Counted from the first letter of the stretch, positions 1 to 8,300 are shown. The stretch: DNA of 44,398 nucleotides from Halieaceae bacterium (GCA_028282105.1 JANQIO010000065.1:1-44398), one strand, 5' to 3'. Made by a program: numbers and translations. Notes: generated by a model not told the origin, from the sequence alone.

Positions 1-1961
1 TCATCCGGGCGATCGAGCAGGCCGAAAAAGCGCACCAGGTCCAGGCCCGAGCCTTCCAGGGACACGTCGTCGGAGAACACAGTGTCACGGATGCCGGCCT
101 GCCGCGTCAGCAGCTTGATAAACAGCTCGTGGGTCAGGTGCAGGGTGGCGTTGGCGTCCGGGTCTGGCTCATCGCTGCGATGCTGCAGCACGGCGTTCTC
201 CAGCGTCAGCGTATGTGTTTCGCCGACATCCGTGAAAACAAAGTTGAAGCTGTAATCCTCGCCATCCGCCTTGGGGCCATTGAGCATAACGGCAATCAAC
301 TGCATGAACTCCGACAGCGGTGTCTGCCGCAGCATGTCGCCGGCGTTGGCGATGCCGACACCCTTCTCCGGCGGCCCCTGCCTGAGTTCCAGCGCTGCCG
401 TCAGGTAGACGTCACGCCAGGGCCCGGACTCCGCCTGGTAGCCGAGCTGATCGTAGCTGCCGGCCAGTAATTGCCGCGCCGCGGCATTGTCGGGCTCAGT
501 GAACACCAGGTGGTTGAGGATTTCCGCCGCCCAGCGGTATTCACCGGCGTCGAAGGCCGAACGGGCACGGGACACTACGGCATCGGCGCCGCCCATGGCC
601 TCGACGTAACGTCCGGCAGACTGCGACGGCGGAAGCGGATCGAGATGGGCGGGGTTGCCGTCATACCAGCCGAAGTAGCGCTGATAGACTGCGCGGGCGT
701 TGTGCTTCACCGTGCCGTAGTAGCCGCGGTTGGGGAAACTCTGCGCCAGGGGCCGGGGCATCTCGATGGCCTCGGCGATCTCTCCCGGCGTAAAGCCCTG
801 GGCCGCCAGGCGCAGGGTCTGGTCGTGGATGTAGCGGTAGGTGTCACGCTGCTTCTTCAGGAAATCGATGATGTCGGCGTTACCCCACAGCGGCCAGTGA
901 TGGCTGGCAAAGTACACCTCGGCATCGGGAAACAGCCGCATGGCCTCGTCGATATAGGCACTCCATTTGCGGGCATCACGCACCTGGGCGCCGCGCAGGG
1001 TGTACAGGTTGTGCATGTTGCGGGACACCACCTCAGCGCCGCAGAAAGCCATTTTTTCAGGCAGGTAGAAAGTCAGCTCTGCCGGCGCTTCAGAACCGGC
1101 CGCGTTCTGGAATACGAACCGAACGCCGTCAATGACGCGCTGATCCCCCGTGGTGCCGATGATATGGTCGGGGGCAGCGATGCCCGGGCTGCCGAAGGCC
1201 GGCCCCTTGCCGAGGCCGGTATCCACGTGGCCGCGGGGCGATCTTTCCAACTGGCGGCCATACATGAACATGGCCCGGCGGCTCATGGTATTGCCGGCAA
1301 TCACGTTCTCGCTGGTGGCTTCTTCCATAAAGCCCACCGGCGCGTAAATCTCGGTACTGCCATCCGGCTCCAGCACCGATAGCACGCCGCCAAAGTGGTC
1401 GATGTGAGAATGGGTGACGATTACCGTGCTCACCGGGCGCGGCTCGAGGTGCTCGCGGGCAAAGGCCAGGGCAGCGGCCGCCGTTTCCCTGGTGGTCAGC
1501 GGATCCACAACAATCCAGCCGCGTTCGCCCTCGATGATACTCATATTGGCCAGGTCAAAGCCGCGTAGCTGGTACACCCCATCGGTCACTTCAAACAGCC
1601 CGGTGATGTTGTTGAGCTTGGCCTGGCGCCACAGGCTGGGATTGACGCTAGGCGGCGCATCGCCCTCGACGAAGGCGTAGCTCGCGGTATCCCAGATTAC
1701 TGTTCCATCCGCCATGCGGACCTCCAGCGGTTCTGGAGAGGCGATCAGGCCTCGAGTGGCATCTTCAAAGTCGCGCGGGTCGTCGATGTCCAGCGCTTCG
1801 GCGACCGCGGCATTGGCGGCTGCGGTGGCAGCCGTGGCCGGGGTGTTGCCCTGACTGCCGGGGCTGGTATCGCGGGGCGGCGGCTCTGCCTGGCAGGCGA
1901 CGAGACTGGCCAGCAGAAAAAGCAGGGGGAAGTTCTTGCCGTGTCGCTGGCAGTTGCCCAT
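1..1961 (-). CDS. Alkylsulfatase (SdsA1/BDS1 type, metallo-beta-lactamase fold), lipoprotein, 3' end missing
   Basis: The minus strand is open without a stop from the ATG at 1961 to the left edge, giving 653 codons of a longer protein. The family hydrolyses primary or secondary alkyl sulfate esters (SDS-like) in the periplasm using two zinc ions. The metal motif T-H-S-H-I-D-H is visible at residues 183-189 (H184, H186, D188, H189). The middle shows the expected dimerisation region, and the end reads like the C-terminal SCP2-like lipid-carrier domain. The N-terminus is a lipoprotein signal with lipobox L-V-A-C, cysteine at residue 23, followed by a low-complexity Pro/Ala/Thr linker. The start is chosen because it gives this signal; GGAACTCACA lies just upstream with a GGAA Shine-Dalgarno. 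Operator-like palindromes lie about 100 bases upstream. A near-identical copy of the linker DNA sits at 19177-19246. Family assignment is strong; the exact substrate is unknown. Confidence 0.93.
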   Translation of the reverse strand, partial: MGNCQRHGKNFPLLFLLASLVACQAEPPPRDTSPGSQGNTPATAATAAANAAVAEALDIDDPRDFEDATRGLIASPEPLEVRMADGTVIWDTASYAFVEGDAPPSVNPSLWRQAKLNNITGLFEVTDGVYQLRGFDLANMSIIEGERGWIVVDPLTTRETAAAALAFAREHLEPRPVSTVIVTHSHIDHFGGVLSVLEPDGSTEIYAPVGFMEEATSENVIAGNTMSRRAMFMYGRQLERSPRGHVDTGLGKGPAFGSPGIAAPDHIIGTTGDQRVIDGVRFVFQNAAGSEAPAELTFYLPEKMAFCGAEVVSRNMHNLYTLRGAQVRDARKWSAYIDEAMRLFPDAEVYFASHHWPLWGNADIIDFLKKQRDTYRYIHDQTLRLAAQGFTPGEIAEAIEMPRPLAQSFPNRGYYGTVKHNARAVYQRYFGWYDGNPAHLDPLPPSQSAGRYVEAMGGADAVVSRARSAFDAGEYRWAAEILNHLVFTEPDNAAARQLLAGSYDQLGYQAESGPWRDVYLTAALELRQGPPEKGVGIANAGDMLRQTPLSEFMQLIAVMLNGPKADGEDYSFNFVFTDVGETHTLTLENAVLQHRSDEPDPDANATLHLTHELFIKLLTRQAGIRDTVFSDDVSLEGSGLDLVRFFGLLDRPD

Positions 1962-2065
1962 TGTGAGTTCCTTATTGTCATCGAAGGGGCATATATATAC
2001 GCGCCCTGAGCGAGTCGTTTCAAGGCATGGAATACACACCCCTATCGGTGTCAGAGCATAGGTCA

Positions 2066-2082
2066 TGGCATCAATACTGCCA
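2066..2082. promoter_or_regulatory. Operator-like palindrome (site F) upstream of the alkylsulfatase
   Basis: TGGCATCAATACTGCCA has the arms TGGCA and TGCCA separated by 7 bases, the same architecture as sites A-E in the island. It lies 105 bases upstream of the alkylsulfatase start and directly behind the stop of the SnoaL-like gene. An adjoining weaker copy, TGTCA-N7-GGTCA, occupies 2049-2065. The function as an operator is inferred from similarity to the other sites. Confidence 0.45.
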
Positions 2083-2083
2083 A

Positions 2084-2512
2084 TTAATCCGCCTGGCGCG
2101 CGGCGGCGACGGCCGCAGTGTTCTCATAAAACTGCCCGCCGGCAATTTTGCCGTCACGCATGACAAACCGAACAATGAAGTCACTGTCCGCGACCTTCGC
2201 GGTCTCGCGATGGCGAAAAACGAAGTGCCCCTCACCGAAGACCTGGTCGCCCGTGTCAGTTAAGCGTCGTACTTCAAATTCCAGCGACTCGTATTCAGAG
2301 AACAGTAGTGACATCAGGCGCTCATATCCCTCGCGCCCTCTATGCTCATAGCCTGCCCAGGGAATTACCGCCCGGAGATCTTCGTTGTTCTCACTAGCCA
2401 CCACAAAGCGGAAATCCGCGTGAGCGTAGTCACGGAAGGCCCTGTCGAAATCGCCATGGTATTGCGCATGCAGGAAGCCTCTGGCAGCCTGAATGTTCGC
2501 TGAGTTTTTCAT
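2084..2512 (-). CDS. SnoaL/NTF2-like small protein
   Basis: This 142-residue protein has the length and pattern of the NTF2-like (SnoaL) superfamily, a cone-shaped fold used by small isomerases, cyclases and ligand-binding proteins. A helical N-terminus with Y-H-G-D-F-D is followed by the strands around V-F-G-E-G-H-F-V-F and D-F-I-V-R-F-V-M-R-D-G-K-I, a hallmark of the family. The ATG at 2512 is chosen because the conserved fold begins there and GGAG lies 12 bases upstream; the frame stays open further upstream, but that part runs into the divergent lysR gene. It is transcribed away from the LysR gene at 2643, so LysR control is likely. The catalytic role cannot be named. Confidence 0.8.
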   Translation of the reverse strand: MKNSANIQAARGFLHAQYHGDFDRAFRDYAHADFRFVVASENNEDLRAVIPWAGYEHRGREGYERLMSLLFSEYESLEFEVRRLTDTGDQVFGEGHFVFRHRETAKVADSDFIVRFVMRDGKIAGGQFYENTAAVAAARQAD

Positions 2513-2642
2513 GCTGTGTATCACTCCGAAGAGAGGGGGCCGCCTTGATGTTTGACGGCTCATAGCCCCCTCTATCCATGCGTCCAGCGTGAAGCGACAG
2601 AACACGTTGATAAACACATTTAAATACGACAATGTGTTGTTG

Positions 2643-3530
2643 ATGGCGACAACAATAGATCTTCGAGAAATGGAGGCCTTCATTGCCGTAGTGCAGCATG
2701 GGTCTTTCACTGCGGCTGCGGATGCGCTGGAAACAGATAAAGGCCGGGTGAGTCGAACGATCACGAGGCTGGAAGAGAAACTGGGTGTGACGCTGCTAGA
2801 GCGGTCTACGCGAAGTCTGCGCCTTACTGAAGTCGGCCGAGAGTTTTTTGAGCGCTGCGTCAGTGTTCTGACTGCTGTAGAGGAAACGGAAGCCGCAATC
2901 GCCAATCAACTGGGGGAGCCTTCGGGAGTTCTGAAAATAACCGCCGGTCCAGAATTCGGAACCTGGGTGGTCGATCCCTGGATTGCTGAGTACTTGGCGT
3001 TGTATCCCAAAGTGCAGGTAGAAACAGAGTACACAAACCGTGTAGCTGACATCATACATGAAGGATTCGATGTCGCCATCCGGGTCGGCCCTCTCAGCGA
3101 TTCCGATCTCTCGGCACGAAAACTGTCGGAAATCACTTACGGCCTGTACGCGTCTACAAGCTATCTGGAAAAGGCGCCGACACTGCTTACGCCAGAGGAT
3201 CTGAAGACACATGATCTGATCATGTTTTCTCCACGCGGACGTGCATCCTGGAAACTGGTAAATGGGCGTGAGAGCGCGGTGGTAGGTAAGGCTGCTCGCT
3301 GCGTCGTCAACAATAATCTGACCTGTCTGGCAATGGCTAGCGCATCGCTCGGGGTAGCGTTGCTTCCAGATTTCATGGCAAAAGATCGGCTTGAAAGCGG
3401 GCAGCTTAAACGCGTGTTACCCGACTGGTCCCGGATACCGGTTCCTGTTCATGCCGTTTTCACTTCCACACGGTTTATGGCACCCAAAGTGCGTGCTTTC
3501 GTGGATCTTGCCGTTGCAGCAAGCAGGTAA
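2643..3530 (+). CDS. LysR-family transcriptional regulator
   Basis: This 295-residue protein is a typical LysR regulator of normal length. Residues 5-65 form the winged helix-turn-helix (D-L-R-E-M-E-A-F, then G-S-F-T-A-A-A-D-A-L and V-S-R-T-I-T-R-L-E-E-K-L-G), followed by a linker helix. The periplasmic-binding-protein-like effector domain runs from about residue 90 to the end. It belongs to the CrgA/AaeR-like group by its R-S-T-R-S-L-R-L-T motif. The ATG at 2643 matches the usual N-terminus; the open frame extends 18 codons upstream without family similarity. It is divergent from the SnoaL-like gene (130-base gap) and lies 416 bases before an operon of small redox genes, either of which may be its target. 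The effector is unknown. Confidence 0.93.
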   Translation: MATTIDLREMEAFIAVVQHGSFTAAADALETDKGRVSRTITRLEEKLGVTLLERSTRSLRLTEVGREFFERCVSVLTAVEETEAAIANQLGEPSGVLKITAGPEFGTWVVDPWIAEYLALYPKVQVETEYTNRVADIIHEGFDVAIRVGPLSDSDLSARKLSEITYGLYASTSYLEKAPTLLTPEDLKTHDLIMFSPRGRASWKLVNGRESAVVGKAARCVVNNNLTCLAMASASLGVALLPDFMAKDRLESGQLKRVLPDWSRIPVPVHAVFTSTRFMAPKVRAFVDLAVAASR

Positions 3531-3946
3531 CCTAATCTTCCCACGGCATTCGAGTTCATTCGACACGCTGTACTCGGCATCGAATATCCGGGCACCGTTC
3601 TTACCCCGATAGGCTCAATCAGTATTTGGTGGCTCCCAATCTATACCTCTGGATTGTCCCGCTCGGTCGTAAAACTGTCTTGCAAATGGCTTACGCTACA
3701 CCCGGGCGCTCAGAATTCGTCTGGAGCTCGAGCACTCGTAGTCGTCGCTGGCAAGCAGGTAAAAAACTGCAGTGCCACTTGCCCGTGGCACTTTCGCGAG
3801 CGGCACTCTCGCCAGGATCATTGTTGTTTCCAGCGACAACAGTGCATTGCCTTTAGGCATATTTTTCGGCGCTCAGTCTGAAGATAGTGTTTGGCTATCC
3901 GGGGCGGGCAGTGTTGCACCGCCGCGAAAACCAGAGGAGCAACAAC
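3531..3946. other. Intergenic region, no convincing gene
   Basis: Several short open frames occur here but none has a ribosome binding site, protein-like composition or recognisable family. The region holds one hairpin (3771-3792) and must carry the promoter and leader of the operon that begins at 3947, whose start has a clear GAGGAG site. Confidence 0.6.
3771..3792 (+). terminator. Possible terminator or leader hairpin
   Basis: AGTGCCAC and GTGGCACT form an 8-base-pair stem around a 6-base loop, preceded by AAAAAA and followed by only TT. The weak T tract makes it a doubtful intrinsic terminator for lysR; it could also act in the leader of the 3947 gene. Confidence 0.35.
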
Positions 3947-4300
3947 ATGAGCAACCGAACTCTCAGAGAGCGTATTCAGGCTGAACTCGGCTCAACAGAA
4001 GTGCCCGTTGGCCTGTTGACCATTCTTCGCACCAAAACCGTCGAGGGCGGAGACCGCCTCGAAGAATCGATGCGGGCCGTAGTAGCGCACAGCCGAAGGG
4101 AACCTCACAACATTGAGTATCAGGTCAACCGTGATGCTAACGACCTGACGCGTTTCTACCTCTATGACCGCTGGGCAAACGTCGACGCTATCGAGTTTCA
4201 TGAAAGCACACCACACTTCAAGGAAGGCATAGCGGTCTTGAAGGACGTCATCGATCAGGTCGAAAGCGTCACCGTACTGCGCATAGCAGCCGAAGCCTGA
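3947..4300 (+). CDS. Antibiotic biosynthesis monooxygenase (ABM) domain protein
   Basis: This 117-residue protein has the dimeric ferredoxin-like ABM fold: an initial strand with L-L-T-I-L-R-T-K, a helix with E-S-M-R-A-V-V-A-H-S-R-R-E, the strand N-I-E-Y-Q-V-N-R-D, then F-Y-L-Y-D-R-W-A-N-V-D-A-I-E-F-H with the typical E-F-H-E-S-T-P-H-F helix. Members act as small cofactor-free oxygenases on quinone-like substrates or as quinol-handling enzymes. The ATG at 3947 follows GAGGAGCAACAAC, a strong binding site. It is the first gene of a three-gene run (3947-5519) with gaps of 53 and 44 bases. The substrate is unknown. Confidence 0.85.
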   Translation: MSNRTLRERIQAELGSTEVPVGLLTILRTKTVEGGDRLEESMRAVVAHSRREPHNIEYQVNRDANDLTRFYLYDRWANVDAIEFHESTPHFKEGIAVLKDVIDQVESVTVLRIAAEA

Positions 4301-4353
4301 TTCAACCAGACACCACCACACAACACACCCACACAGTTAAAAGGAGACAGCAG

Positions 4354-5070
4354 ATGAAGATTGGCGTTATCAACGCGGGGAACATTGGCGGCCGATTGGC
4401 CCGGGCGTGGGCGGCGGCCGGCCATCACGTGATGCTATCCAAAGACGGCGCCATGGAGAAACTGGAGCCCGTAATCGCCGACATCACCGAGGCCGGTCAC
4501 GAAGAGCGCGTCCGCAAAGGCACGCTTGCTGAGGCGGCCACCTATGGCGACGTCGTGCTCTTTTCGGTGTACTGGCCACGTCTCGACGAAGTCCTGGACG
4601 CTATCGGTGATGCACTCGACGGAAAGACCGTAATCGACACTATGAACCCGCTGGGTGTTACCGAAGACTTCATTCACTTTCACGACACTGATTTCATGTT
4701 GTCGAATTCAACGACAGAGGAACTTCAAAGGCGGTTGCCAAAGTCGCATGTCGTCAAAGCGTTCAGCAACCTGGCCGCCCCCGTCCTTGAACGCGAGGCA
4801 TGGAGCAATTATGCCGAAAAGCAGACGGTGTTCTACGTCGGCGATCATGCTGACTCCATGGACACAACTCGCGAACTGATTATCGATGCAGGCTTCCGAC
4901 CCATCAATGCCGGCAACCAGAGTGCTGCGCGACAGCTCGAGCAGCTGGGGATACTGCTCCACCACGTCGCTCATGGTGAATTTGGGGGCGACGAAGACCT
5001 GATACGTATCGGATTCCGAGTTGTTGAGTCAGACCCGGGGCCTGTCGCGCGAGAGCGAGTGGACAGATAG
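4354..5070 (+). CDS. NAD(P)-binding oxidoreductase, F420-dependent NADP reductase-like
   Basis: This 238-residue protein starts with a Rossmann dinucleotide motif, G-V-I-N-A-G-N-I-G-G-R-L-A, followed by A-A-G-H-H-V, as in the F420_oxidored (NPD) family. Strands with V-V-L-F-S-V-Y-W and K-T-V-I-D-T-M-N-P-L match the coenzyme domain, and V-V-K-A-F-S-N-L is the conserved motif after it. In bacteria without F420 such proteins usually use NAD(P)H with an unknown partner; nothing here shows F420 biosynthesis. The ATG follows AAAAGGAGACAGCAG. It sits between the ABM and DUF427 genes, suggesting a small redox pathway. Confidence 0.85.
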   Translation: MKIGVINAGNIGGRLARAWAAAGHHVMLSKDGAMEKLEPVIADITEAGHEERVRKGTLAEAATYGDVVLFSVYWPRLDEVLDAIGDALDGKTVIDTMNPLGVTEDFIHFHDTDFMLSNSTTEELQRRLPKSHVVKAFSNLAAPVLEREAWSNYAEKQTVFYVGDHADSMDTTRELIIDAGFRPINAGNQSAARQLEQLGILLHHVAHGEFGGDEDLIRIGFRVVESDPGPVARERVDR

Positions 5071-5114
5071 CGTCGGTGGCACGAGGTTCATATCGCTTCA
5101 AAGGAGAACAGACT

Positions 5115-5519
5115 ATGGTGCATCCAACCGTCACACGATCAGAATCAACCATCCACAATCCCGAGGACCCGAGGCATCACATGCGAGTCCGCCAGTCGTC
5201 CGCGCGCATTGTGATAGCACGCGGCAACGTTACGCTAGCGGAAAGCCTCAGTGCGCTAAAAGTGACTGAAGCCGGGCACGACCTCTATGACACTGTGGTG
5301 TATATCCCCAGGGCGGATGTTGCTGCCGACCTGGTCCCTGTGGAGGGCAAATCTACCCATTGCCCGCTAAAGGGTGATGCGAGCTACTACGCAGATGCCA
5401 GTGGCGAGGTGATCGCGTGGAGTTACGAAAAACCACTTTCTTTTGCCTCAGAACTTAAAGGTTACGTGGCGTTTTACCCGCAGTTCGTCTCAATCACTGA
5501 GTTCGGCGCATCAGCATAG
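5115..5519 (+). CDS. DUF427 domain protein
   Basis: This 134-residue protein matches the DUF427 family: a strand with S-A-R-I-V-I-A-R-G-N-V-T-L-A-E-S, then V-V-Y-I-P-R-A-D-V, the signature around T-H-C-P-L-K-G-D-A-S-Y-Y, and a closing W-S-Y-E-K-P and G-Y-V-A-F-Y-P region. The biochemical role of the family is not established. The ATG at 5115 is preceded by AAAGGAGAACAGACT; an earlier in-frame ATG at 5076 has no such site. It is the last gene of the 3947-5519 run and converges on the gene ending at 5557. Confidence 0.85.
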   Translation: MVHPTVTRSESTIHNPEDPRHHMRVRQSSARIVIARGNVTLAESLSALKVTEAGHDLYDTVVYIPRADVAADLVPVEGKSTHCPLKGDASYYADASGEVIAWSYEKPLSFASELKGYVAFYPQFVSITEFGASA

Positions 5520-5556
5520 AAGTGAGTGGATTTACGCTGGCTCACTGTATTGGGCG

Positions 5557-6384
5557 CTAGTATTGCGTCTCTAGCGATGCATATACGATGGTTCGATCCA
5601 AACCGAGTTCACGGTCTGATAGGGCAGCGCGGTAAAAGCCTAGTTGCTCCATTTTGAGAATCGCGAGCGGATCGGGGTAGCGCATGATGGCAATATCGTC
5701 CCAGTCGGAAGTGAAAGCTTCATTCGAGGGCGCTACGAGTATTCCGGTAACGCGCCCGGCAAATATGAACTGTCCACCCACATGGTGTACAGCACGCATT
5801 GCCTGGGCGCCATAGCGCGCATAGGCCGCGCGACCGGACTCTCCCTCAGGGGTACCGTCGACACTATTCCGATACTTCAGGAAGTTGACCATAGCAAGGC
5901 TAGATGCCTCGGACATTTCGTGCAGCAAAGCTATGGACTGATCGCTCGGTAGCGTCTCGCTACGACCTCCGAGCTCTTTAGCCGACATAGGGAGCTCACC
6001 ACTCGGTGTCTTTGCAAAATGCAAAAGCCGTAGTGCTCGTAGAACGCCGACCAGAAAGGCAGGAACATCTAGCGGCTCAAGTCGCAGGGCAAGCGCGTCG
6101 TCCGGTTGGGAGCTTGAGATAAACTGACGACATGCCGTTTCGTCATTGAAAAAGAAGAAGTGCGTCCAATAGCCGCTGCCAGGTCCTATTAGCTGAAATT
6201 CAAGCTTACTTGACCAGGTAGAACGGCCATCATCAACACGTCCATTGGGGTTTCGGACTGCAGCAAAACACACGGCATCAACTTGCATGAGCTTTGCAGA
6301 CGGCTGCTGTCTTGCAACTATCACCAGTGCAATCCAGAGACTCGCCACAACTAGCGCAACTGTAACCAAAGTCAGAAGTAACAT
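5557..6384 (-). CDS. Membrane-anchored protein with C-terminal DUF1330-like domain
   Basis: This 275-residue protein begins with a single hydrophobic segment (about residues 3-25) that should anchor it in the inner membrane. The C-terminal third resembles DUF1330, a small alpha/beta-barrel domain related to ABM: M-V-N-F-L-K-Y-R, A-A-Y-A-R-Y-G-A-Q-A-M, G-G-Q-F-I-F-A-G-R, W-D-D-I-A-I-M-R-Y-P. The middle part is unfamiliar. The ATG at 6384 is chosen because a purine-rich AAAGGGCAGGGCAAG precedes it and it starts the membrane segment. It is convergent with DUF427. The island palindrome at 6831 lies 450 bases upstream in the direction of its promoter. Function unknown. Confidence 0.7.
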   Translation of the reverse strand: MLLLTLVTVALVVASLWIALVIVARQQPSAKLMQVDAVCFAAVRNPNGRVDDGRSTWSSKLEFQLIGPGSGYWTHFFFFNDETACRQFISSSQPDDALALRLEPLDVPAFLVGVLRALRLLHFAKTPSGELPMSAKELGGRSETLPSDQSIALLHEMSEASSLAMVNFLKYRNSVDGTPEGESGRAAYARYGAQAMRAVHHVGGQFIFAGRVTGILVAPSNEAFTSDWDDIAIMRYPDPLAILKMEQLGFYRAALSDRELGLDRTIVYASLETQY

Positions 6385-6419
6385 CTTGCCCTGCCCTTTT
6401 CCAGGCGCTCTCGTCAGGA

Positions 6420-6575
6420 GCGATTGATCATGCTGACGGCCATGCGCGCGTGAACACACTTGCGATGCTCGCTGGCTTGATAGTAGGCGGCACAACTAGC
6501 GGCACTCCCCAGGAATGGAAGATGCTAGCTGACAACCGGAAAGCACCTGTTCTTCGTGCGAAGGCCTTCCCTTGA
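6420..6575 (+). pseudogene. Possible C-terminal remnant of an unidentified gene
   Basis: One plus-strand frame reads A-D-G-H-A-R-V-N-T-L-A-M-L-A-G-L-I-V-G-G-T-T and then P-Q-E-W-K-M-L-A-D-N-R-K-A-P-V-L-R before a TGA at 6573-6575. This looks like real protein, unlike the other frames, but has no plausible start (a GTG at 6450 lacks a binding site) and is interrupted upstream. I do not recognise the family. The 521-base gap between 6385 and 6905 otherwise contains the tandem repeat at 6631-6756 and the palindrome at 6831-6847. Confidence 0.3.
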
Positions 6576-6630
6576 TCTCGCGACTCCATTGAGAAAAAGT
6601 GGCAAAGCCCAGATGCACTGGATCTGGCCT

Positions 6631-6756
6631 GATATTCCCTGGGCATTCTTCATTCCCACGACACCTTTCATTCAGAGGACGCTCTTCATTCCCAGGACAC
6701 TCTTCATTCCCAGGACACTCTTCATTCCCAGCAAACTCTTCATACCCAAGACAATC
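6631..6756. repeat. 18-bp tandem repeat, six clear units plus one degenerate
   Basis: Six contiguous units of the form TTCATTCCCAGGACACTC start at 6649, 6667, 6685, 6703, 6721 and 6739; units three and four are identical and the outer ones differ at a few positions. A degenerate seventh unit precedes them at 6631-6648. Because the unit is a multiple of three, one plus-strand frame reads a repeated F-I-P-R-T-L, but there is no credible gene around it. It lies in the leader region of the 5557-6384 gene. Confidence 0.9.
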
Positions 6757-6830
6757 TTAAAGCTACCAGCCTGCATCGGTCTTCATAGGAGGCGTACTGC
6801 CCGCGACGCCTGCATCATTGCCGTATTTAT

Positions 6831-6847
6831 TGTCATAGCCTATGTCA
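6831..6847. promoter_or_regulatory. Operator-like palindrome (site A)
   Basis: TGTCATAGCCTATGTCA is an inverted repeat with 7 of 8 arm positions paired around one central base. It is followed by CATTATATGACGC, a tail closely shared with site B (CATTATATGGTGC). It lies between the DUF1254 gene stop and the DUF1330 gene, so it would serve a promoter reading towards 6384 or be a leftover of a rearrangement. Confidence 0.65.
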
Positions 6848-6905
6848 TTATATGACGCACTGTCCACACCAGCAGCCACATCATCAGTACGCTCCCTATC
6901 GACTG

Positions 6906-8300
6906 TTAGTGGGCAGAGCCCCCAGGGACGCCCTCTTCACGTAAAGGTGACTTCTGAATCGGCGGTGGCTGCCAATGACCCTCTATAGCCGCTTGGCCTG
7001 GCAGGTATAAACGCATTGTGACTGCGAACTTTCCTTTCGGAGTAGGCAGCCAGTTTGAAAGGCGGCTCGCAGGTTTACTGTGTTGCAGCAGAATATCCAG
7101 GGATCCATCCTCATTGAATTCCAGATCATCGCGATCACCGATGGCGTATCTTCCTATCGGATTCTCTACCAGGAACCCCAATTCGTCGTAGACGGTTAAA
7201 GACCAGAAAGCACTAACGGGTGGAATCTCATTACGATTGAAGTGAATACGATAGCTGTTGCTGCCCGTTAGCGCTTCACCATCTCTGTCAACCTCTGCAT
7301 TAGGATACATCGCCTCGGCCGGCGGGAGCGCACCAAGCCCTATAAGTGCGACGAAGGCACGAGTTCGGTAGTCAGTTCCGTAGCGGCCAATTGACGTTCG
7401 CGCTACCGCCCAACCGGAATCACCGGCACGACTCTCTTGGGCCACATGCGATAGCTCCCCGCGCACCAAATCGAAAGCCCTGTTCATTACGAACTCAGTG
7501 AAGATGTTTGGTGAGAACTCCTTTCGCGGTCCTACGCCCAAGTCTCGAATAGCGTCGAGTAGTGGATCATCCGACTTTGCTGGAGCCTGCGCGTAGACTA
7601 GCTTGTTAAAGAGAGAGAAAAAGGCCTGGGCATCCATACCATTCACCGTCTCGAGCACGGAGGGGCGCGATTTATCCGCGCTCTCCTTCATTGCTTGTAT
7701 CACGCCCGCTTTTGATCGTTCACCACGCTGCCAGCGTTCGAGGGAGGTAATACGAAACCCTTGCTGCAAGCTCTTTACAGGCTCAAGGTCTGATTTCCCA
7801 TCAATCTGCAGACGCGCGATCACCCAGACCATGTTGGTTGGAGCTCGAAACGTCTTCATGTTCTTCGGCGGTTCGCCAGCCCAGTCGGGCCCTACTATCG
7901 CGTACTCGCCAGCCTGGTTCCCCGTACTCCGGGTTCCGATTGTCGCGAAAACGTTAGTCCATGCGTCGTAGAACGGCACGACGTAGTAGCGCTTGCCAGT
8001 GCTTGGCACTGATACAACCTGCGCGCCCAGACTCAAATCAAGCCAGGCGACTGAATAGAGAGTATCGTTGTTGGGTCTAACCACCGCCCGGTTCCCTGGC
8101 GATGGGAGAACTGTGGCGTGATTGAGCGTATTGGTGGCTAAACCCGCTGCCAGCATCTCCTGTCGGGTTTTCTCCATGAGTACAAGTGGGAAGGCATAGA
8201 GATATGCCCTGATCGTTGCGGTAACAGTGCTATAGGCACTCACCGAGAATGCCAGCAAACAAGCGACTACTAATACGGCAATCGTAGCTGTCCTACTCAT
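6906..8300 (-). CDS. DUF1254/DUF1214 domain protein, exported
   Basis: This 464-residue protein has an N-terminal signal or anchor (about residues 5-22), then a DUF1254 domain (A-Y-L-Y-A-F-P-L-V-L-M near residue 32, R-P-N-N-D-T-L-Y-S near 75, and Y-Y-V-V-P-F-Y-D-A-W-T-N-V near 105) and a C-terminal DUF1214 domain (Y-R-I-H-F-N-R-N-E-I-P-P-V-S-A-F-W-S-L-T-V-Y-D near 350). The pairing is typical of these proteins, whose function is not established. It reads divergently from the metallo-hydrolase at 8442, with palindrome site B between them, which puts it in the island regulon. The ATG at 8300 gives the signal sequence; its binding site is weak. Confidence 0.88.
   Translation of the reverse strand: MSRTATIAVLVVACLLAFSVSAYSTVTATIRAYLYAFPLVLMEKTRQEMLAAGLATNTLNHATVLPSPGNRAVVRPNNDTLYSVAWLDLSLGAQVVSVPSTGKRYYVVPFYDAWTNVFATIGTRSTGNQAGEYAIVGPDWAGEPPKNMKTFRAPTNMVWVIARLQIDGKSDLEPVKSLQQGFRITSLERWQRGERSKAGVIQAMKESADKSRPSVLETVNGMDAQAFFSLFNKLVYAQAPAKSDDPLLDAIRDLGVGPRKEFSPNIFTEFVMNRAFDLVRGELSHVAQESRAGDSGWAVARTSIGRYGTDYRTRAFVALIGLGALPPAEAMYPNAEVDRDGEALTGSNSYRIHFNRNEIPPVSAFWSLTVYDELGFLVENPIGRYAIGDRDDLEFNEDGSLDILLQHSKPASRLSNWLPTPKGKFAVTMRLYLPGQAAIEGHWQPPPIQKSPLREEGVPGGSAH

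Noticed and set aside
129-1680. Long plus-strand open frames at the left edge
   Set aside because: They are antisense to the alkylsulfatase, whose minus-strand frame shows the zinc motif and signal peptide throughout. High GC with codon bias creates such mirror frames.
6649-6756. CRISPR array
   Set aside because: The 18-base units are contiguous without spacers and no cas genes are present.
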